Shown here one piece after another: positions 44,926-58,037 of a DNA stretch of 64,000 bases. The stretch spans positions 4,651,501-4,715,500 of the forward strand of contig JAPWDM010000015.1 in NCBI GenBank assembly GCA_035578155.1. The letters run 5' to 3'. The notes under the pieces were generated by a model. The model saw only the letters and a program-made list of their open reading frames with translations. It did not search any database and was not told the origin of the DNA. This stretch comes from Brachynemurus nebulosus. Its lineage: Eukaryota; Arthropoda; Insecta; Neuroptera; Myrmeleontidae. Position numbers and translations under genes: made by a program. Position 1 is the stretch's first letter. Every line of letters begins with the position of its first letter.

Positions 44926-45033
44926 GATTAAATATAACGCAGAACAAAAACATAAGTATTTACAAGATATTGCTTCAGTTTTATCTTTGTAATTTAAGTT
45001 TAATATTTTAACAGAAGAATAAATAAATTAACT

Positions 45034-45115
45034 TTAAGGTTATTTTGTCGTTTGGTTATTTTGTCGTTCGGTTATTTTGTCTAAGGTTATTATGTTATTC
45101 GGTTATTTTGTCGCG
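45034..45115 (+). repeat. Short GGTTATTTTGTCG repeat
   Basis: Five or so degenerate copies of a 15-17-bp unit, GGTTATTTTGTCGTTC. Confidence 0.8.
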
Positions 45116-45548
45116 GAACCGAGCAGTAATAATCAAATATGACACTTGCAATAATTATTGTCCTAATTATTTACTACTGTTTATGTCGATTGTAGTTGTC
45201 ATAATTTAAGTAATTTAAAAAATTGTAAAATTTGTTTTTATTTTAGGAAGCTGATGAGAGTAATTTCTTTATTTTTAGATTTTATTCCCATTACATAAAG
45301 TAGGAACTTGAAGCAATTAACATATAAAAAAAGTAAAGGAATAGACCTTTTAGTTTCAAATGTAGCGTACCTTTCTCCATCTGTTTGACGTGTATGTAAA
45401 TAATCCTATGTAAAAAAAAAAATCAAACAAACAAATGCTTTATCAACATTTTTCATTTTTCAATGCAACTGATTGTTTATGAATAAGTGGAAAATTAAAA
45501 ATTTTTGATTTTTTCAACGGGAATCTATTTTTTCACCTCTTTTCACCT

Positions 45549-45724
45549 CAATTCTACGAAGCAAAAAATCTGAGCTTTAAGGTTGCTATGTAAACTTTCG
45601 GTTTCAAGAATTTTGTTAATTAACAGTAGCATAACTCAATTCTACGAAGCAAAAAATCTGAGCTTTAAGGTTTCTATGTAAACTTTCGGTTTCAAGAATT
45701 TTGTTAATTAACAGTAGCATAACT
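45549..45724 (+). repeat. 88-bp tandem duplication
   Basis: Two copies starting CAATTCTACGAAGC at 45549 and 45637, differing at one position (GGTTGC against GGTTTC). A recent duplication. Confidence 0.95.
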
Positions 45725-46204
45725 AATGGAAAAATGCGTATAAAAACTTTTTTTGCGCGGATTATTGTTTATTAACTTATTCCGAAGGTACGTGAATTTT
45801 TTCATTCCTTAATATTGATATTTAATATATTTAAATAATTTTTTTGTTTACCGTGTTTGAATGACGCGGCGCGCGAGAACGCCAAGCACCCCGTTTTAGC
45901 AATAACTTTAGGGCTCTGTTAAAATTATAAATATTGGAGATACAGTTTCTGGAGTCGGGACTTATTTTTGTGAAATTTCCTGCTCTTTTCAGATATTTTT
46001 TTTAATTTCAAAAATCTTTAATAGTTTTTGAGATTTTTCAAAAAAACAAAAACATTCTTTTTTTCACTCTTTTGTTTATAACTATTGCAATTTTTATTAG
46101 CGCATTTTCAACTTTTTCAAAAAGTTTCTAGAGGTCAATACGAATCGAATGACACCAAAATCATAATTTTTGGTGCCCTCAATGAGAATTTCACTAAAAT
46201 GACT

Positions 46205-46560
46205 CTTGTAGACTAGACTAAATGTGATTTAACTGAAGTCGAACTGACATAACAATGATGTAATAGTGATGTCATGTTTCTGAATGTCTTACTTTCATAT
46301 GATCTCCAATTGACTTTAATGTGATTTAACTGACGTCAAGCTAACATAGCAATGATGTCATAGTACCTAATATCATGTTTCTGGATGTCTTACTTTCATA
46401 TGATTTGCAGTTGACTTTAATATGATTTAACTGACGTCGAGCCCACATAACAATGATGTTATATTTCTAAATGCCTGACTTACATGTGACCTCAAACTGA
46501 CATTACTGTGTTTTACCTGACATCAAACTGACGTAACAATGACGTCGTATAGTATTTCTA
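46205..46560 (+). repeat. Diverged ~115-bp tandem repeat with TGACGTC motifs
   Basis: Three to four units share GTGATTTAACTGACGTC, AACAATGATGTnAT and TTACTTTCATATGAT. No coding sense. Confidence 0.75.
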
Positions 46561-47039
46561 ATATTTTATTTGATAAGATTACGTTTTTACACAAATTTTA
46601 CATCACTATTACATCAAAAGCATAGGTACTCGATCCATAGTTGCTTAGTCAAATATTCTTAATTGCAGCTGTAAACACAATTATGTACATTTTCCAGCTT
46701 CTAAAATTTACCTGATTATCTACAACACATAAAAAAACCTTTGTGAAACTACGCCATAAATTCAGTTTAAAAAAAGTTACATTTCTAAAGAAATATACTT
46801 CGAATTTTGAAGTTTTGTCGAGTAACGGTAGAAGAATTAAATGATGTGTAATTTATAATGGGAAACTGTTTATTAATAATCAAATTCCACAAATAAACAT
46901 AGTTCCAGAAAACATTAATCATTAAACATTTGAATCATTATTTAACTTTTTAAGATTTAAATAGGCAGACGATGTTTTCAAAAATGTTTCTAGGTACTCA
47001 AAATACTTATTTAGGTCATAATAGATTTCTAGGTTTATA

Positions 47040-47520
47040 TAATTATAATTAGCTTTATGATGACTTATCTTTATAGTATCATTATTAAGAGTCAGGTTAA
47101 CAGTAAATATTATTTTAAATATATTGAATATTTTTAAATTCTTTGTTGATTGCCGTAACTATTACAATCCAAAAAGTGAGAATATCAAAAGTCAAAGTAA
47201 TAAATCTATTTTAATTAAGTAATCTAGTTTATTTGAATAATTCATTGCTCTAACTTTTTGAATTTTAATTATTCTAAATTAGTAGTAAGATCTTATATTT
47301 GGTAATACTGCGTAAATTTTTAACACACATAAATATTTTTATCATTAAATGACAAGACATTAATACTTTTTGTTGATTACTGAAATAATTACAATCCAAA
47401 AAAGTAAGAATATCAAAGATATAAGTAATAAATATAATTTATTTTACTTAAGTAATCTTGTATGTTTCAATAATTAATTACTCTTTTTGTATTGTAATTA
47501 ATTTAAATCAATGTCAAAAT
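47040..47520 (+). repeat. Diverged ~240-bp direct repeat, two units
   Basis: Both units share TTGTTGATTnC...ATTACAATCCAAAAA, AGAATATCAAA and AAGTAATCTnGTnTnTTT. Identity is moderate. Confidence 0.65.
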
Positions 47521-48018
47521 CTTCTAGTTTTTTAAAAATTATGCGAATCTTTTGTCTACTTTATATCTTTGATATACTTGCATATACCCCAGCCGGATAA
47601 CAATCCCACCATTCATGTGTGAAAAAAAACAAGGAAATTCGAAAAAACTTTTCTTCCCGATATTTTACCACCGGTACGGGCAATCGACCTGTTTTTTGGT
47701 ATATTATCATTTCTAGTCAAAAGTAGTCATTTTTTATCAAAATGGGGTCATATATGAAGATTAACCACTTTTCATGTACTCTTATGCGGTAATGCTTTTT
47801 AAAAATTTTTTAAATATAGTATGACTAGTTTAATTTTTTTAAATTAAATTATCAAAAAACTTTTATTTTTAGCAAGACATAGTCGTTCAGGTTGTAAAAC
47901 TTTGGCACTGAAAAGTCGAATCGAAACCAAAATTTTAAGGAAATTAGTTATAGCAGTGCCTTAGTAGTTATTACAATTATTTGCTTGAAAATTTGTTTTT
48001 ATTATCTAGTTACATGTC

Positions 48019-49130
48019 TTATATTAATATCATTCTTTTTGGGTTTGTAGAAAACTTTTTCAAAACTTTTGTTTCAACCCAGTCCTGATTTTCCTTGAAG
48101 AATTTCCGATGGACGCTCATCAAACACAACCCAGTCAGTCTGTCCTCTCCCATTTTACTTCTGAGCCAGGTCGTTATCCTTCGAAGGGTACTAAAATATC
48201 GTTCAACAGTAACCGTGGTGGATGGGAAAGCACTTAAAATAAGAAGTGCTTGCCTTGTTGCAGGGAACAAATATTAGCTCCCTACAAAAGTGTAGCCACT
48301 TCAGTGCCCTTCAATTTGTCTCCTGCTAAGTCCTTCTTTTTCCACAGATTATACCGCAAATTTAATTCTGCAGAAATATCACCCAACTCATAAAATTCCA
48401 TGAAAGGCTTTTCATTTTTCTCCAAATCTTTTGAAGCCATATTTAGCCAAAAGATGAAGATGAGATAAGGCAAAAACAGGTGTATCTTCGTGTGAGAAAC
48501 TAATATTCAAAGACAAAATTAGGGAGTCAAGATAAGGGATGACCCACGATCATCTCCAGTATTCAATCGCAGTTTCAGAAGGCGGATTACTTTTATGTAT
48601 TTGCTTTTGAGCGATGCGTGGTACTGATAACTCAACCCCGACTTTCTCCGCGATATTATGTGACTTTTTAAGTAAATCAGAAACATGTTCAATTTCTTGT
48701 AAATCCTTGACCAATATGATTCCTCACCATAATTAAATCCATATTTTTACCTTGTAGAACATTCACAACGGGTTCCAAAATTGCAAAGTATTTTGCAGTC
48801 ATGACTAAACCTATAATGAAAATTGGTTTAGTAACTGCACAATAAATTGTGATAGGCAGCTATTCTTGTAGCATAGTTTCTTTCGACCGAGAGATATTCT
48901 AAGGTGCTGACGATTTCATGGAAGCTGTCTGAAATTTTCTTACGCTCTTCTATTTCTCAGACCATCTGGTCTCACAGATTCTTGATAGACTGGGAATCGA
49001 CTCTTTAAAGAAGGATATTGTATCCTTAACCGTTGCAATTGTATTTCTTATTTCTGGTAGTTTGTTAGCATCAGTGACCACAAGATTTAGTTTGTGACTT
49101 GCGCAATGAAACAATAAGGATTTATTTTAT
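48019..49130 (-). pseudogene. hAT transposase, 5'-truncated and decayed
   Basis: Reading the minus strand downward: CHKLNLVV then CETRWSEK (about 48950-49110), a stop, ELSVPRIAQKQIHKSNPPSE and WVIPYLDSLILSL (about 48490-48640), and the dimerisation end LLILSAFPSTTVTVERYFST followed by TTWLRSKMGEDRLTGL (48019-48260). The order is that of hAT transposases of the ZMYM/52-kDa-repressor type. The N-terminal zinc finger is absent and several stops and shifts are present. Confidence 0.88.
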
Positions 49131-49379
49131 TTTAATATTAGATTTTAATATTTTAATATAATATTTAGGGGCTGTTGTTAAATTTAATTTAATAAAAAAA
49201 AAAACAATTTAACTGCGATTCCTCTTAAAACTATGCCTTCTACAGAGGGCTCTGTAGAAGGCTTCTGTTTTGGCTCATTTACTCGTTGTTACGTCTACTT
49301 TCGATAAGTGGTAAAAAAAGGTATACTACATGGAAAAAATGGCGGGAAAATTGAAGAAACCGAAAAAATCGCTTTTTTC

Positions 49380-51928
49380 GACCCGCGTGAAGTTGGCTCC
49401 ACCAAGAGCACCACTAATTTTAGTGACAGTCCAAGAAATTGGTGCTCAATTAGTGCTGATCAACTGTCATGATTAAAAAATTAGTGCTCAAGAGGAACAT
49501 TGATTAAATCGTACTAACTTTTGGGTGGGGCCAGCTTCACGGTTTGCCCCACCCACAAAATATTTAAAGTTTCTACTATGTGAAAAATTAGTGCTAAATT
49601 ATTGCTATCGAATGACATAAATATTGCAATTAGTGCTCATTTGTATGACCCTAAAAAAGAGCCTTCTTATTAGAGTGATGACGTCATCTAACCCCACCCA
49701 CGAAGTATTTTTCATTGAAAGTTTTGTCGAAAATTAGTGCTAAATTAGTGCTATCGAATGACATAAATATTGAAATTAGTGCTCATTTGTATGACCCTAA
49801 AAAAGAGCCTTCCTTTTAGAGTGATGACGTCATCTGGCCCCACCCACGAAGTATTTTTCATTAAAAGTTATGTTAAAAATTAGCACTAAATTAGTGCTAT
49901 CGAATGACATAAATATTACAATTAGTGCTCATCTGTATGACCCTGAACAAGAGCCTTCTTTTCAAAGTGATGACGTCATCCCACCCCAACCACAAAATAT
50001 TTAAGGAATAAAATTAGTGCTCAATAGGAACATTGATTAAATCGTACTAACTTTTGGGTGGGGCCAGTTTCACGGTTTGCTCCACCCACAAAATATTTAA
50101 GGTTTCTACTATGTGAAAAATTAGTGCTAAATTAGTGCTATCGAATGACATACTTGTAAATAGTGCAATTAGTGCTCATTTGTATGACCCTAAAAAAGAG
50201 CCTTCCTTTTAGAGTGATGACGTCATCTGGCCCCACCCACGAAGTATTTTTCATTAAAAGATATGTCGAAAATTAGTACTAAATTAGTGCTATCGAATGA
50301 CATAAATATTACAATTATTGCTCATCTGTATGACCCTGAAAAGAGTCTTCTTTTCAAAGTGATGACGTCATCCCACCCCAACCACAAAATATATATATAA
50401 GGAATAAATAACTTTTTCCTATGTAAAAAGTTAGTGCTAAATTAATGCTATCAAATGGCATAAATATTAAAATTAGTGCTAAAAACTTATTTTTTCGGGT
50501 CAATTCTCTTACATACGAAATATTTTTCTTCAAATGTGGTGCCATGAATTAGTACTAAATTATTGCTGTCGATTAGCACCCCATTGAAAATTAGAGCTCA
50601 TTTAGTATGAATGTGATTGAGGGTATCCCTTTAGTGAAAAGAACAAACAATTTTACACATAAGTTTTTTTTTCTTTCTGAGGACCTCAAAAGATTACTAC
50701 CAGTACCAAATTTTTATACATATGGGCGAACGATTGGCACATGCATTTGTAATAAAAAGTTGTGTAATAATTAGTGATTATTTGTATGCTGGTGATCAAG
50801 TTGTAATCTTTGGCAGTTTGGTAAGTAAACTGGTACCATAAGAAAATATAACACCGTCTTAAGATTTCTAAAAGTTAGTTAATTTAAAGGAAACCACAAC
50901 TGAGAATTGAAGGTCAGCAAAATAAATGTATTTTGTCTTACAATTAGTGTTCGAATGATACCTTTCGTCTTCCAAACTGAATTAGAATGCAGGGAAAATG
51001 TTTACCATAGAATTTTTTTTTGTGCGGTCCATATATTATTTATTCATTAGGTACTGAGCGCTAATGAGCAATTCTAAATAAAAATTAATTTTGAATTTTA
51101 TGCCATTTAATAGCACTAATTTAGAACTAATTTCTAAAACAACTTCTAAGAAATATTAATTTGTAAGTAAGGCAGGATGACGTTATAACCCCCAAAAATA
51201 TGTCCCCTTTACTAGGTCATACAAATGAGCACTTAAAATATTTTTTATGTCATTTGGTAGCACTAATTTACTACTATTTATTCACATAGCAAAAACTTAT
51301 TTATTCCTTAAATATTTTGTGGTAGGGGTGGGATGACGTCATCACTCTGAAAAGAAGGCTCTTTTTTAGGGTCATACAAATGAGCACTAATTGTAATATT
51401 TATGTCATTCGATAGCACTAATTTAGCACTAATTTTCGACATAACTTTCAATGAAAAATACTTCGTGGGTGGGGCTAGATGACGTCATCACTCTAAAAAG
51501 AAGGCTCTTTTTCAGGGTTATACAAATGAGCACTAACTTTAGTATTTATGTCATTCGATAGCACTAATTTAGCACTAATTTTCGACATAACTTTTAATGA
51601 AAAATATTTTGTGGGTGGGGCCAAACGACGTCATCACTCTAAAAAGAAGGCTCTTTTTCAAGGTCATACAAATGAGCACTAATTTTAATATTTATGTTAT
51701 TCGATAGCACTAATTTAGCACTAATTTTTCGAAACCTTAAATATTTTGTGGGTGGGGCAAACCGTGAAGCTGGCCCCACCCAGAAGTTAATACCATTTTA
51801 TTAATCAATGTTTCCATTGAGCACTAATTTTTTAATCGTGACAGTTGATCAGCACTAACTGAGCACTAATTTCTTGAACTGTTACTAAAATTAGTGCTGC
51901 TCTTGGTGGGGCCAGCTTCACGCGGGTC
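49380..51928. repeat. 2.5-kb inverted-repeat element with TGACGTCA array
   Basis: Inverted ends: GACCCGCGTGAAGTTGGCTC at 49380 and GAGGT-free mirror GGGGCCAGCTTCACGCGGGTC near 51908-51928. Each half carries ~146-bp units (GTGCTATCGAATGACATAAA, GTGATGACGTCATC, CCCCACCCACGAAGTATTTT), in one orientation on the left and the other on the right, meeting around 50650-51000. Perfect TGACGTCA lies at 49678, 49825, 49971, 50218, 50363, 51334 and 51480; CGACGTCA lies at 51626. No coding sequence or target duplication was found. Confidence 0.85.
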
Positions 51929-52790
51929 TTTTTTCGTGGTAATTTGCATATCTATCGTTGAATAATTGTTATTAATTAATAAAATCATTTTAATTTTTTT
52001 ATGATTATGTAAACGATGACCATTCGGAAATACATTTATGTATAATTATTTGCTTTCGTTACTTTTAGTTTATTTAACAAGGAAAGGTATCCAACTGTAT
52101 CTCTCAGAAATTTTTGAAACTTTGGTGGCTTGTAGATCTTATTAAAGCTAATCACGAGTCATATTTCGTTCGTGCCCATAAACGGTTTAAGGGGGTGAAA
52201 CTCACCCTTGAAAATTTGAGTTTTTTCAATTTTCTTAAATATCTTGGAAATGATAAAAGCTTTGGTAGGGAAACTATATATATGTGTAAATGGCACCTTA
52301 AGATGGTTATTATGATCCCAAAATTAAAGTTATAAAATCATTGGGGTTTCATCCCACATCCCCAACTCTTAAATTTATCAGGTATTTTTTAGTAAAAGAG
52401 GAGGCTGTTATGTGTAAATAAAAGAATTTTTAATTAATATATTTTACATCACACCAGTTTATTTCTTTTTGCGTAAATACACCCTTTGCTAATATTAACT
52501 TAGGGAAAATTTTAACTTTTTGATTTAATAATGAGCAAAAATATGGTTAAAGAATCTCGTATTTCGAAAGTAAATGAAAGTACATAATTTAGAAGGAAAA
52601 TATACACTGCAACCCTCTCCCCCATGCTTTACTAATATCACGACAAATCTTATTTACTTATTTATTTGTTTTTATTTATCTATACAATTGTTAATATTTT
52701 AAGGTTTGTAACCTATACAGTAATGATATTGTTCATAAAAATGTTCAAAACAAAAATGTTGTCCATACCAGCACATCTTATATAAAACTT

Positions 52791-53003
52791 TTTTTAAAAA
52801 ACCGACTTCAAAAGGTAATAAATAATTAATAGCACGTATTTTGAAGTCAGGCGTAAAAGCGTGCTATAAAAAGATGCGATCGGATGTGCTTGCAAAATTA
52901 ATGAATTCTTGTGGATCTACATCTTTATACTAGCTTTTACGCCTGACTTCAAAATGCGTGCTATTAATTATTTATTACTTTTTGAAGTCGGTTTTTTAAA
53001 AAA
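52791..53003. mobile_element. Palindromic MITE with AACCGACTTCAAAA ends
   Basis: AAAAAACCGACTTCAAAAGG is mirrored by CTTTTTGAAGTCGGTTTTTT, and the TTTTGAAGTCAGGCGTAAAAGC block is also mirrored. The CCGACTTC end is common in insect MITEs. Another end of this type lies near 54115-54135 (TTTTTGAAGTCGGTTAAAAA). Confidence 0.8.
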
Positions 53004-53056
53004 AGAATTATTTCATAACTTTTAGTGACAATGCTTACCAACCCACCCTATTGCAA

Positions 53057-53409
53057 TACAGTAGACTCTCGTTAATTCAAACCTGCGATAATTCGAAACT
53101 CTCTGTAATTCATTATATTTCGAACTAAAACAATACATTTTTATACACTTGGTAATTCGAACGAAAAAATCATTGCTACGTAACAAAACGACACGTTAAT
53201 TCGAACTCATCGGCGTCAAACACTCGACAATTCAAAGTTGCATAGAGAAAGAGACAGAAAGATTGTAAGTACATTTTGAGACAAGTTCAAGTACATTCAT
53301 CGCAAATGTTTAAGAAATTAAAATTGTTACCTGCGATAATTTGAACTTCTCTATAATTCGTAATATTTTAAGAGTCCCTGGAGTTTCGAATTAACGAGAG
53401 TCGACTGTA
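53057..53409 (-). mobile_element. Pogo/Tigger-type MITE, copy 2
   Basis: 349 bp, CAGTAGACTCTCGTTAATTC to CGAATTAACGAGAGTCGACTG, flanked by TA. The body is the reverse complement of the 12339-12702 copy (shared ACATTTTGAGA, GAGAAAGAGACAGAAAGATT). Confidence 0.9.
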
Positions 53410-53744
53410 TTTTATTTTGTTTTTAAATTTTTTTTCTTAAATTACAAATTTCATACGTTTAGGTAGAATAGCTTCGAAAATACCAGTGTCCAAAAATTAT
53501 AATTTTGGCCACGCACTGACTTTGCTTAGAAAATTTAGAACATTCCTAATGTTTAAAGTAGTAAATTACTAGGAAAATGAAAAATCGACGAAAATCAACC
53601 AATTTTTCAGGTCATCAAAGAACTTTTTTAAACTAGGTAGTTACTGACAGAAAATTAATTTTAGGATAATTGGATCAACATAAATTAATAAAAAAATATG
53701 TTACTATTGTTTTTAAAGAAAATAAAGTAAATAATTTTACATAG

Positions 53745-53902
53745 GAGGGGCTCAGTGGAAAAGTGGTACAAGTGTATATTGCTGATACTGAGTTATTGAA
53801 TTTGACATATTATGGAATGATAATTATCATTCCATAATACGTTAAATTCAATAACTCAGTATCAGCAATATACACTTGTACCACTTTTCCACTGAGCCCC
53901 TC
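53745..53902. repeat. Near-perfect 158-bp palindrome without spacer
   Basis: GAGGGGCTCAGTGGAAAAGT at the left is mirrored by ACTTTTCCACTGAGCCCCTC at the right. Complementarity runs to the centre at 53823/53824 (GATAATTATC) with one or two mismatches (GACATATTATGG against CCATAATACGTT). Confidence 0.95.
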
Positions 53903-55184
53903 ATACATGCAAATTTTAAAATTGCCATAATTATTCATATTATTGAAAATAGTTAAAAAATTACTCAACCAATGTTCATAAAATTTTTATGGGACCACCT
54001 GGAGAGCTTTATCTACTAATCAAAAAAAGAATGGTGTAAATTGGCCCAGAAATGTGGGAGAAATCGGTGTACATACATAAAAAAAAAAAAAAAAAACATA
54101 CGGGTTGAATTGAGAACCTCCTTGTTTTTGAAGTCGGTTAAAAAGCGGGTTTACCACATACACTACACTTTCATGCTTCTCTTTCTCTTTTGAAAAAGCA
54201 ATATGCTACAGAATTTTCAAATCTTTCTGGTCGCTAGTCAATATATCCACTTTTATACCATCCATATTTGAACAGATTTTGAAAACAAGGCGACGAAAAC
54301 TGATTGTGAGCTAGAGACTGAAGTTTAGGAATATTGTTACGGCGATGTAAATCGATATCATACTCATTTTGAATTACACTATCCGAAAATAATGTGATGA
54401 ATTGTTTCCAGAGTCGAAATCCATAGACATCCAGAGGTTAAAATATTGACAACTGTATAGATAAATTAAAATAAATAAATAAGTAAATAATATTTGTATA
54501 GATATTGGTAAAGCATGGGAAGGGGAAGGAGTGGGGTGCAGTGTATTTTTTCCTTCTAAATTATGTACTTTAAAGTACATCGCAAGTTTATAACAATTCG
54601 TTACTAAAATACGAGATTCTTTGACCATATTTTTGTTCATTATTAAACCAAAATAAAATAAGTTAAAATTTTTCCCAAGTTAATATTAACAAAAAGTGTA
54701 CTTATGCAAAAAGAAATAAACTGGTGTGGCGTAAAATATATTAATTAAAAGTTCTTTTATTGACACATAACAGCCTCCTCTTTTACCAAAAAATACCTAA
54801 TAAAATTAGGGGGCGGGAGTGGGGAATCAAACCCCAGTGATTTTATAACTTTAATTTTGGTATCGGGATAAACATCTGAAAGTGTCATTTACAAATATAT
54901 AGTTGCCCTACCAAAGCTCTTACCATTTCCAAGATATTTAAGAAAATTGAAAAAAACTCAAATTTTCAGGGGTGAGTTTCACTCTCTTAAACCGCTTATG
55001 GGCACGAACAAAATATTGCTCGTGATTAGTTTTAATAAGATCTACAATCCACCAAAGTTCCAAAAATTTTTGAGAAATACATTTGGATACCTTTCCTTGT
55101 AAGTAAAAAACATAAGAAATGCACATTCCCAATATGCATTTCCATTTAAGAACAATTTTAGCTTTTTTACTCGAAATCAATTAG

Positions 55185-56138
55185 TTTACGAAACAAAATA
55201 TCATACAATAGGTAATGTCGTAGATCTACAAGGAAATATACGGCTTTTGCAGAGTGGTTTTCAATTGATAAGACAGTATTTGCATGTTGCAGTGAACAAG
55301 TTTATATTGCAAGTATTTACATACAAAAAATTCTATAAAAAATAATACATCATGGAAAAATTGAAGCAGATCCCTCATGTTTTTAGCTAATAAATATTAA
55401 CAACATGAAATTCATAAATGCGGTAAAAAAATGTAATATTATTTTCAACATGCTTAAAAAACTAAATTGAAAAAAGTATGCATTCCCCTTCATGTATTTT
55501 TCTCTAATCTTGCTTTCTTCGCAGAGCGTTGTACTTCTTCGTCCTACAAAGAAAAAAAAATATTATTTTGTGGAATTAATAATTAATTTTGATTTTGTTA
55601 AGACTTACTAATTTTGCTGAAAATTTTAAAAATATTAAGTGGAAAGAAGTTTCAATTATTTTAACAATAACAAATATTTATTTATATAGAATATTTAAGT
55701 GAATATACATATTACAGAGTGCGCTGTATAAAAAATTAGAAATTACATTTTATTTGAAACAGAATTGAAAAGCTAATGTTTAATGAAAAATGATAATAAT
55801 TGTTAAAAGCCACAATGCTCAATTATTATCTATATAGTACTTTATAACAGTTAAATCATAAATAATAAATACTATATTAGACTATTGATGATTTGCCAAA
55901 ATAAAGGAAATACAAAATTAGAACGATACAGAAAAATCTTACCGTAACATTTGAAAATTAAATTTTATCAAATTGTAAATAAACTGGTTATACCAGGTAA
56001 AGTGTATACGATTTATAGAGATTAGAAAATAAATTACATTAAGTGTATACACATTATAAAGGTGTTAGCACACCATGGGAGTGCCAGATGATAAGTCCGA
56101 TAAAATAGAAAAATAAAATAATAAAAATACAAAACAAA
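55185..56138. other. No gene seen
   Basis: AT-rich sequence with no supported coding or repeat structure. Confidence 0.4.
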
Positions 56139-56732
56139 TACACTACCGTCGGAAAGTTTAATCGCAGTAGCCTTTAAATGACAAATTATGAATAAATAAA
56201 TTAACATATTTCAAATGTTTTAAATATATTTCATCAACGCTATTCTAAATAACTAATACAGATGTCTCTTAGAATATTTTCAGCATTTATTTGTATGTAT
56301 CTATCTTTACATCATCAATAATATTAATGTCTTTTGTCGATTATTTATTACTATTTTTTATCCATTTATTTTTTCTGTTATTCTTACCGTATAGCTCTAA
56401 ATTTAATTTTAAAATTTTTGGATAAATAACAGAATTTTAGCAAAAATAAATACCTATTCACTAAAATTCAGAAACGACATTTTATAAGAAAAATTCACTT
56501 ACATTGAAACGTTTACTTACGAAGTAATCAGTATCAAGAAATAGTAGTAAAACTTTTATATTCAACTAAAAGTAAAAACTGGTTATATATTTTAAAAATA
56601 TATAAATTGGCTTCAATAAATATATATATTATCTACATGCCCTCTTTTATTTAAAGTGAAATCGTTTTAGTATTTATGATCATAATTTTTGAAAGGTTTG
56701 TTGGTGCGATTAAACTTTCCGACGGTAGTGTA
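56139..56732. mobile_element. Mariner-type MITE (CACTACCGTCGG ends)
   Basis: 590 bp, CACTACCGTCGGAAAGTTTA to its inverse TAAACTTTCCGACGGTAGTG, flanked by TA on both sides. TIRs are about 25 bp. Non-coding. Confidence 0.92.
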
Positions 56733-58037
56733 TGTGTAACCATTAGCTACACTGCGTAAAATAAAAACGTGCCTCCGGCACGGACGCATAAACAAAATCA
56801 CTAAAGGCTACATAAATGGTATAATGAATAATTTCTCACCTATACATTGTAGGTGTCAAAAGAAACTTATTCTAACCACATATTTGGAATATTTCAAAAG
56901 AAATAATAAAAATAATTCTATTCAAAAATAAATTATCGGAATCACCACCGAGCATTCCCAATTGAAATTACAATTTAATATTTAAACAAAATTTTAAAAG
57001 AAATTTAAGAACTACATTTCCTGAAGGGATCTGTAGCCAACAATGGTCGTTTGACCTTTTAAGAAAAATAAAATCAATAAAGACAAACAATGTCTTGGCA
57101 TCCTGAAGGGATGCGAAGACCAGAATGGTTCTAAACCATTGGATTCAACGACCCGATTGAATCTCGTCGACGACCAGATTAAATCTGTTTCTAAACGTAA
57201 AAATAATTTCTTTAAAGTAAAGTTATCTGATAATTATCGCATGCGTGTAAAAAAGTTCTAGAAATAATAAAATAGAAAAATATGTTACACAACCTGAGTA
57301 TTAATGAATGCATTGAAATATTAATTTATAGACAAACATTTAACAAAATATTATATAATAAGTATGTCTAAAATATTATTATGTGTAGCGGTCATTTCAA
57401 CTAGATAAACAAATTTATTGAAAATAATTAGTTAGAAATTAATTGAAATAACGCTACAGTCCAGTTCAACAAAACTGAACAATTTTCCAGTGTTTTCGAA
57501 AGTTTCATTGAGTACTGTTTCAGTTATAGTACTGACGTGCAGGAATGGTTGTAGATCACAAAAAGCCAGTATTTGAAGATTACCACTGTTGTTGAGAACA
57601 CGTAGATGGATCTTCTTTTTATTAATTGATTCTTCTGACACCACCTAGTCAATTGATGAGGACTAGGACCCAAAAGAGAAGTTGAGAAATACTTTGAATT
57701 TACTTAAAGTTTCCCAATAATATTTTTTAACATTGTTTTTTCAATAATACTTTGTCTACCCACTGATAAATAAAATGTCCAACAATTAAATTTTATAAAT
57801 TTATTTTAATAATAAAAATTACATAGTAACGTCCTGATTTTGACAATAGTTGAAATAATACTGTGTGCTATATTGTTTGAACTTGACTTATATATTATGT
57901 TAATTAATGATAAGAATGTCATGTGATTTCTAAAAGTGGTGAAAGTTCGTTTCCATGGCCGCTTTCTAGTCCTTAATGAATTTTAATGGAATGCGGTGGT
58001 TGACGGAGTTACCACAATCCTCCCTTCGGAGATTGGA
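56733..58037 (-). other. Errantivirus-like 3' end: polypurine tract and probable LTR region
   Basis: Just past the Env stop (minus strand) lies the purine tract GAAGGGAGGA (58027-58018), then TTGTGGTAACTCCG, where an LTR may begin. The far LTR limit could not be fixed because no second LTR is in the window. Repeated GGGATCTGTAGCC/GGGATGCG blocks and ATTCAACGACCCGATTGAATC near 57020-57190 may belong to it. A 70-codon frame at 57432-57644 has no known domain. Confidence 0.4.

Larger units (their letters stand above)
52060..55140. repeat. Large inverted repeat, ~650-bp arms, ~1.7-kb spacer
   Basis: The left arm 52060-52712 and right arm 54425-55140 are reverse complements with perhaps 15% divergence (for example AAGGAAAGGTATCCA against TGGATACCTTTCCTT, and AAAGAGGAGGCTGTTATGTG against its complement near 54770). 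The spacer contains a ~213-bp palindromic repeat, a pogo-type MITE and a 158-bp palindrome. The 73- and 80-codon frames in the arms are mirror copies of each other and are probably not genes. Confidence 0.82.

Noticed and set aside
49380..51928. CRISPR-like reading of the ~146-bp repeats
   Set aside because: Units are long, diverged, inverted between halves, without unique spacers, and the DNA is eukaryotic.
52114..52335. Small gene shared by both arms of the inverted repeat
   Set aside because: The two frames (52114-52335 and 54938-55180) are mirror copies of one repeat, with no domain and no conserved start or end.
57432..57644. Accessory gene of the errantivirus-like element
   Set aside because: It lies past the polypurine tract, probably within the LTR, and shows no domain.
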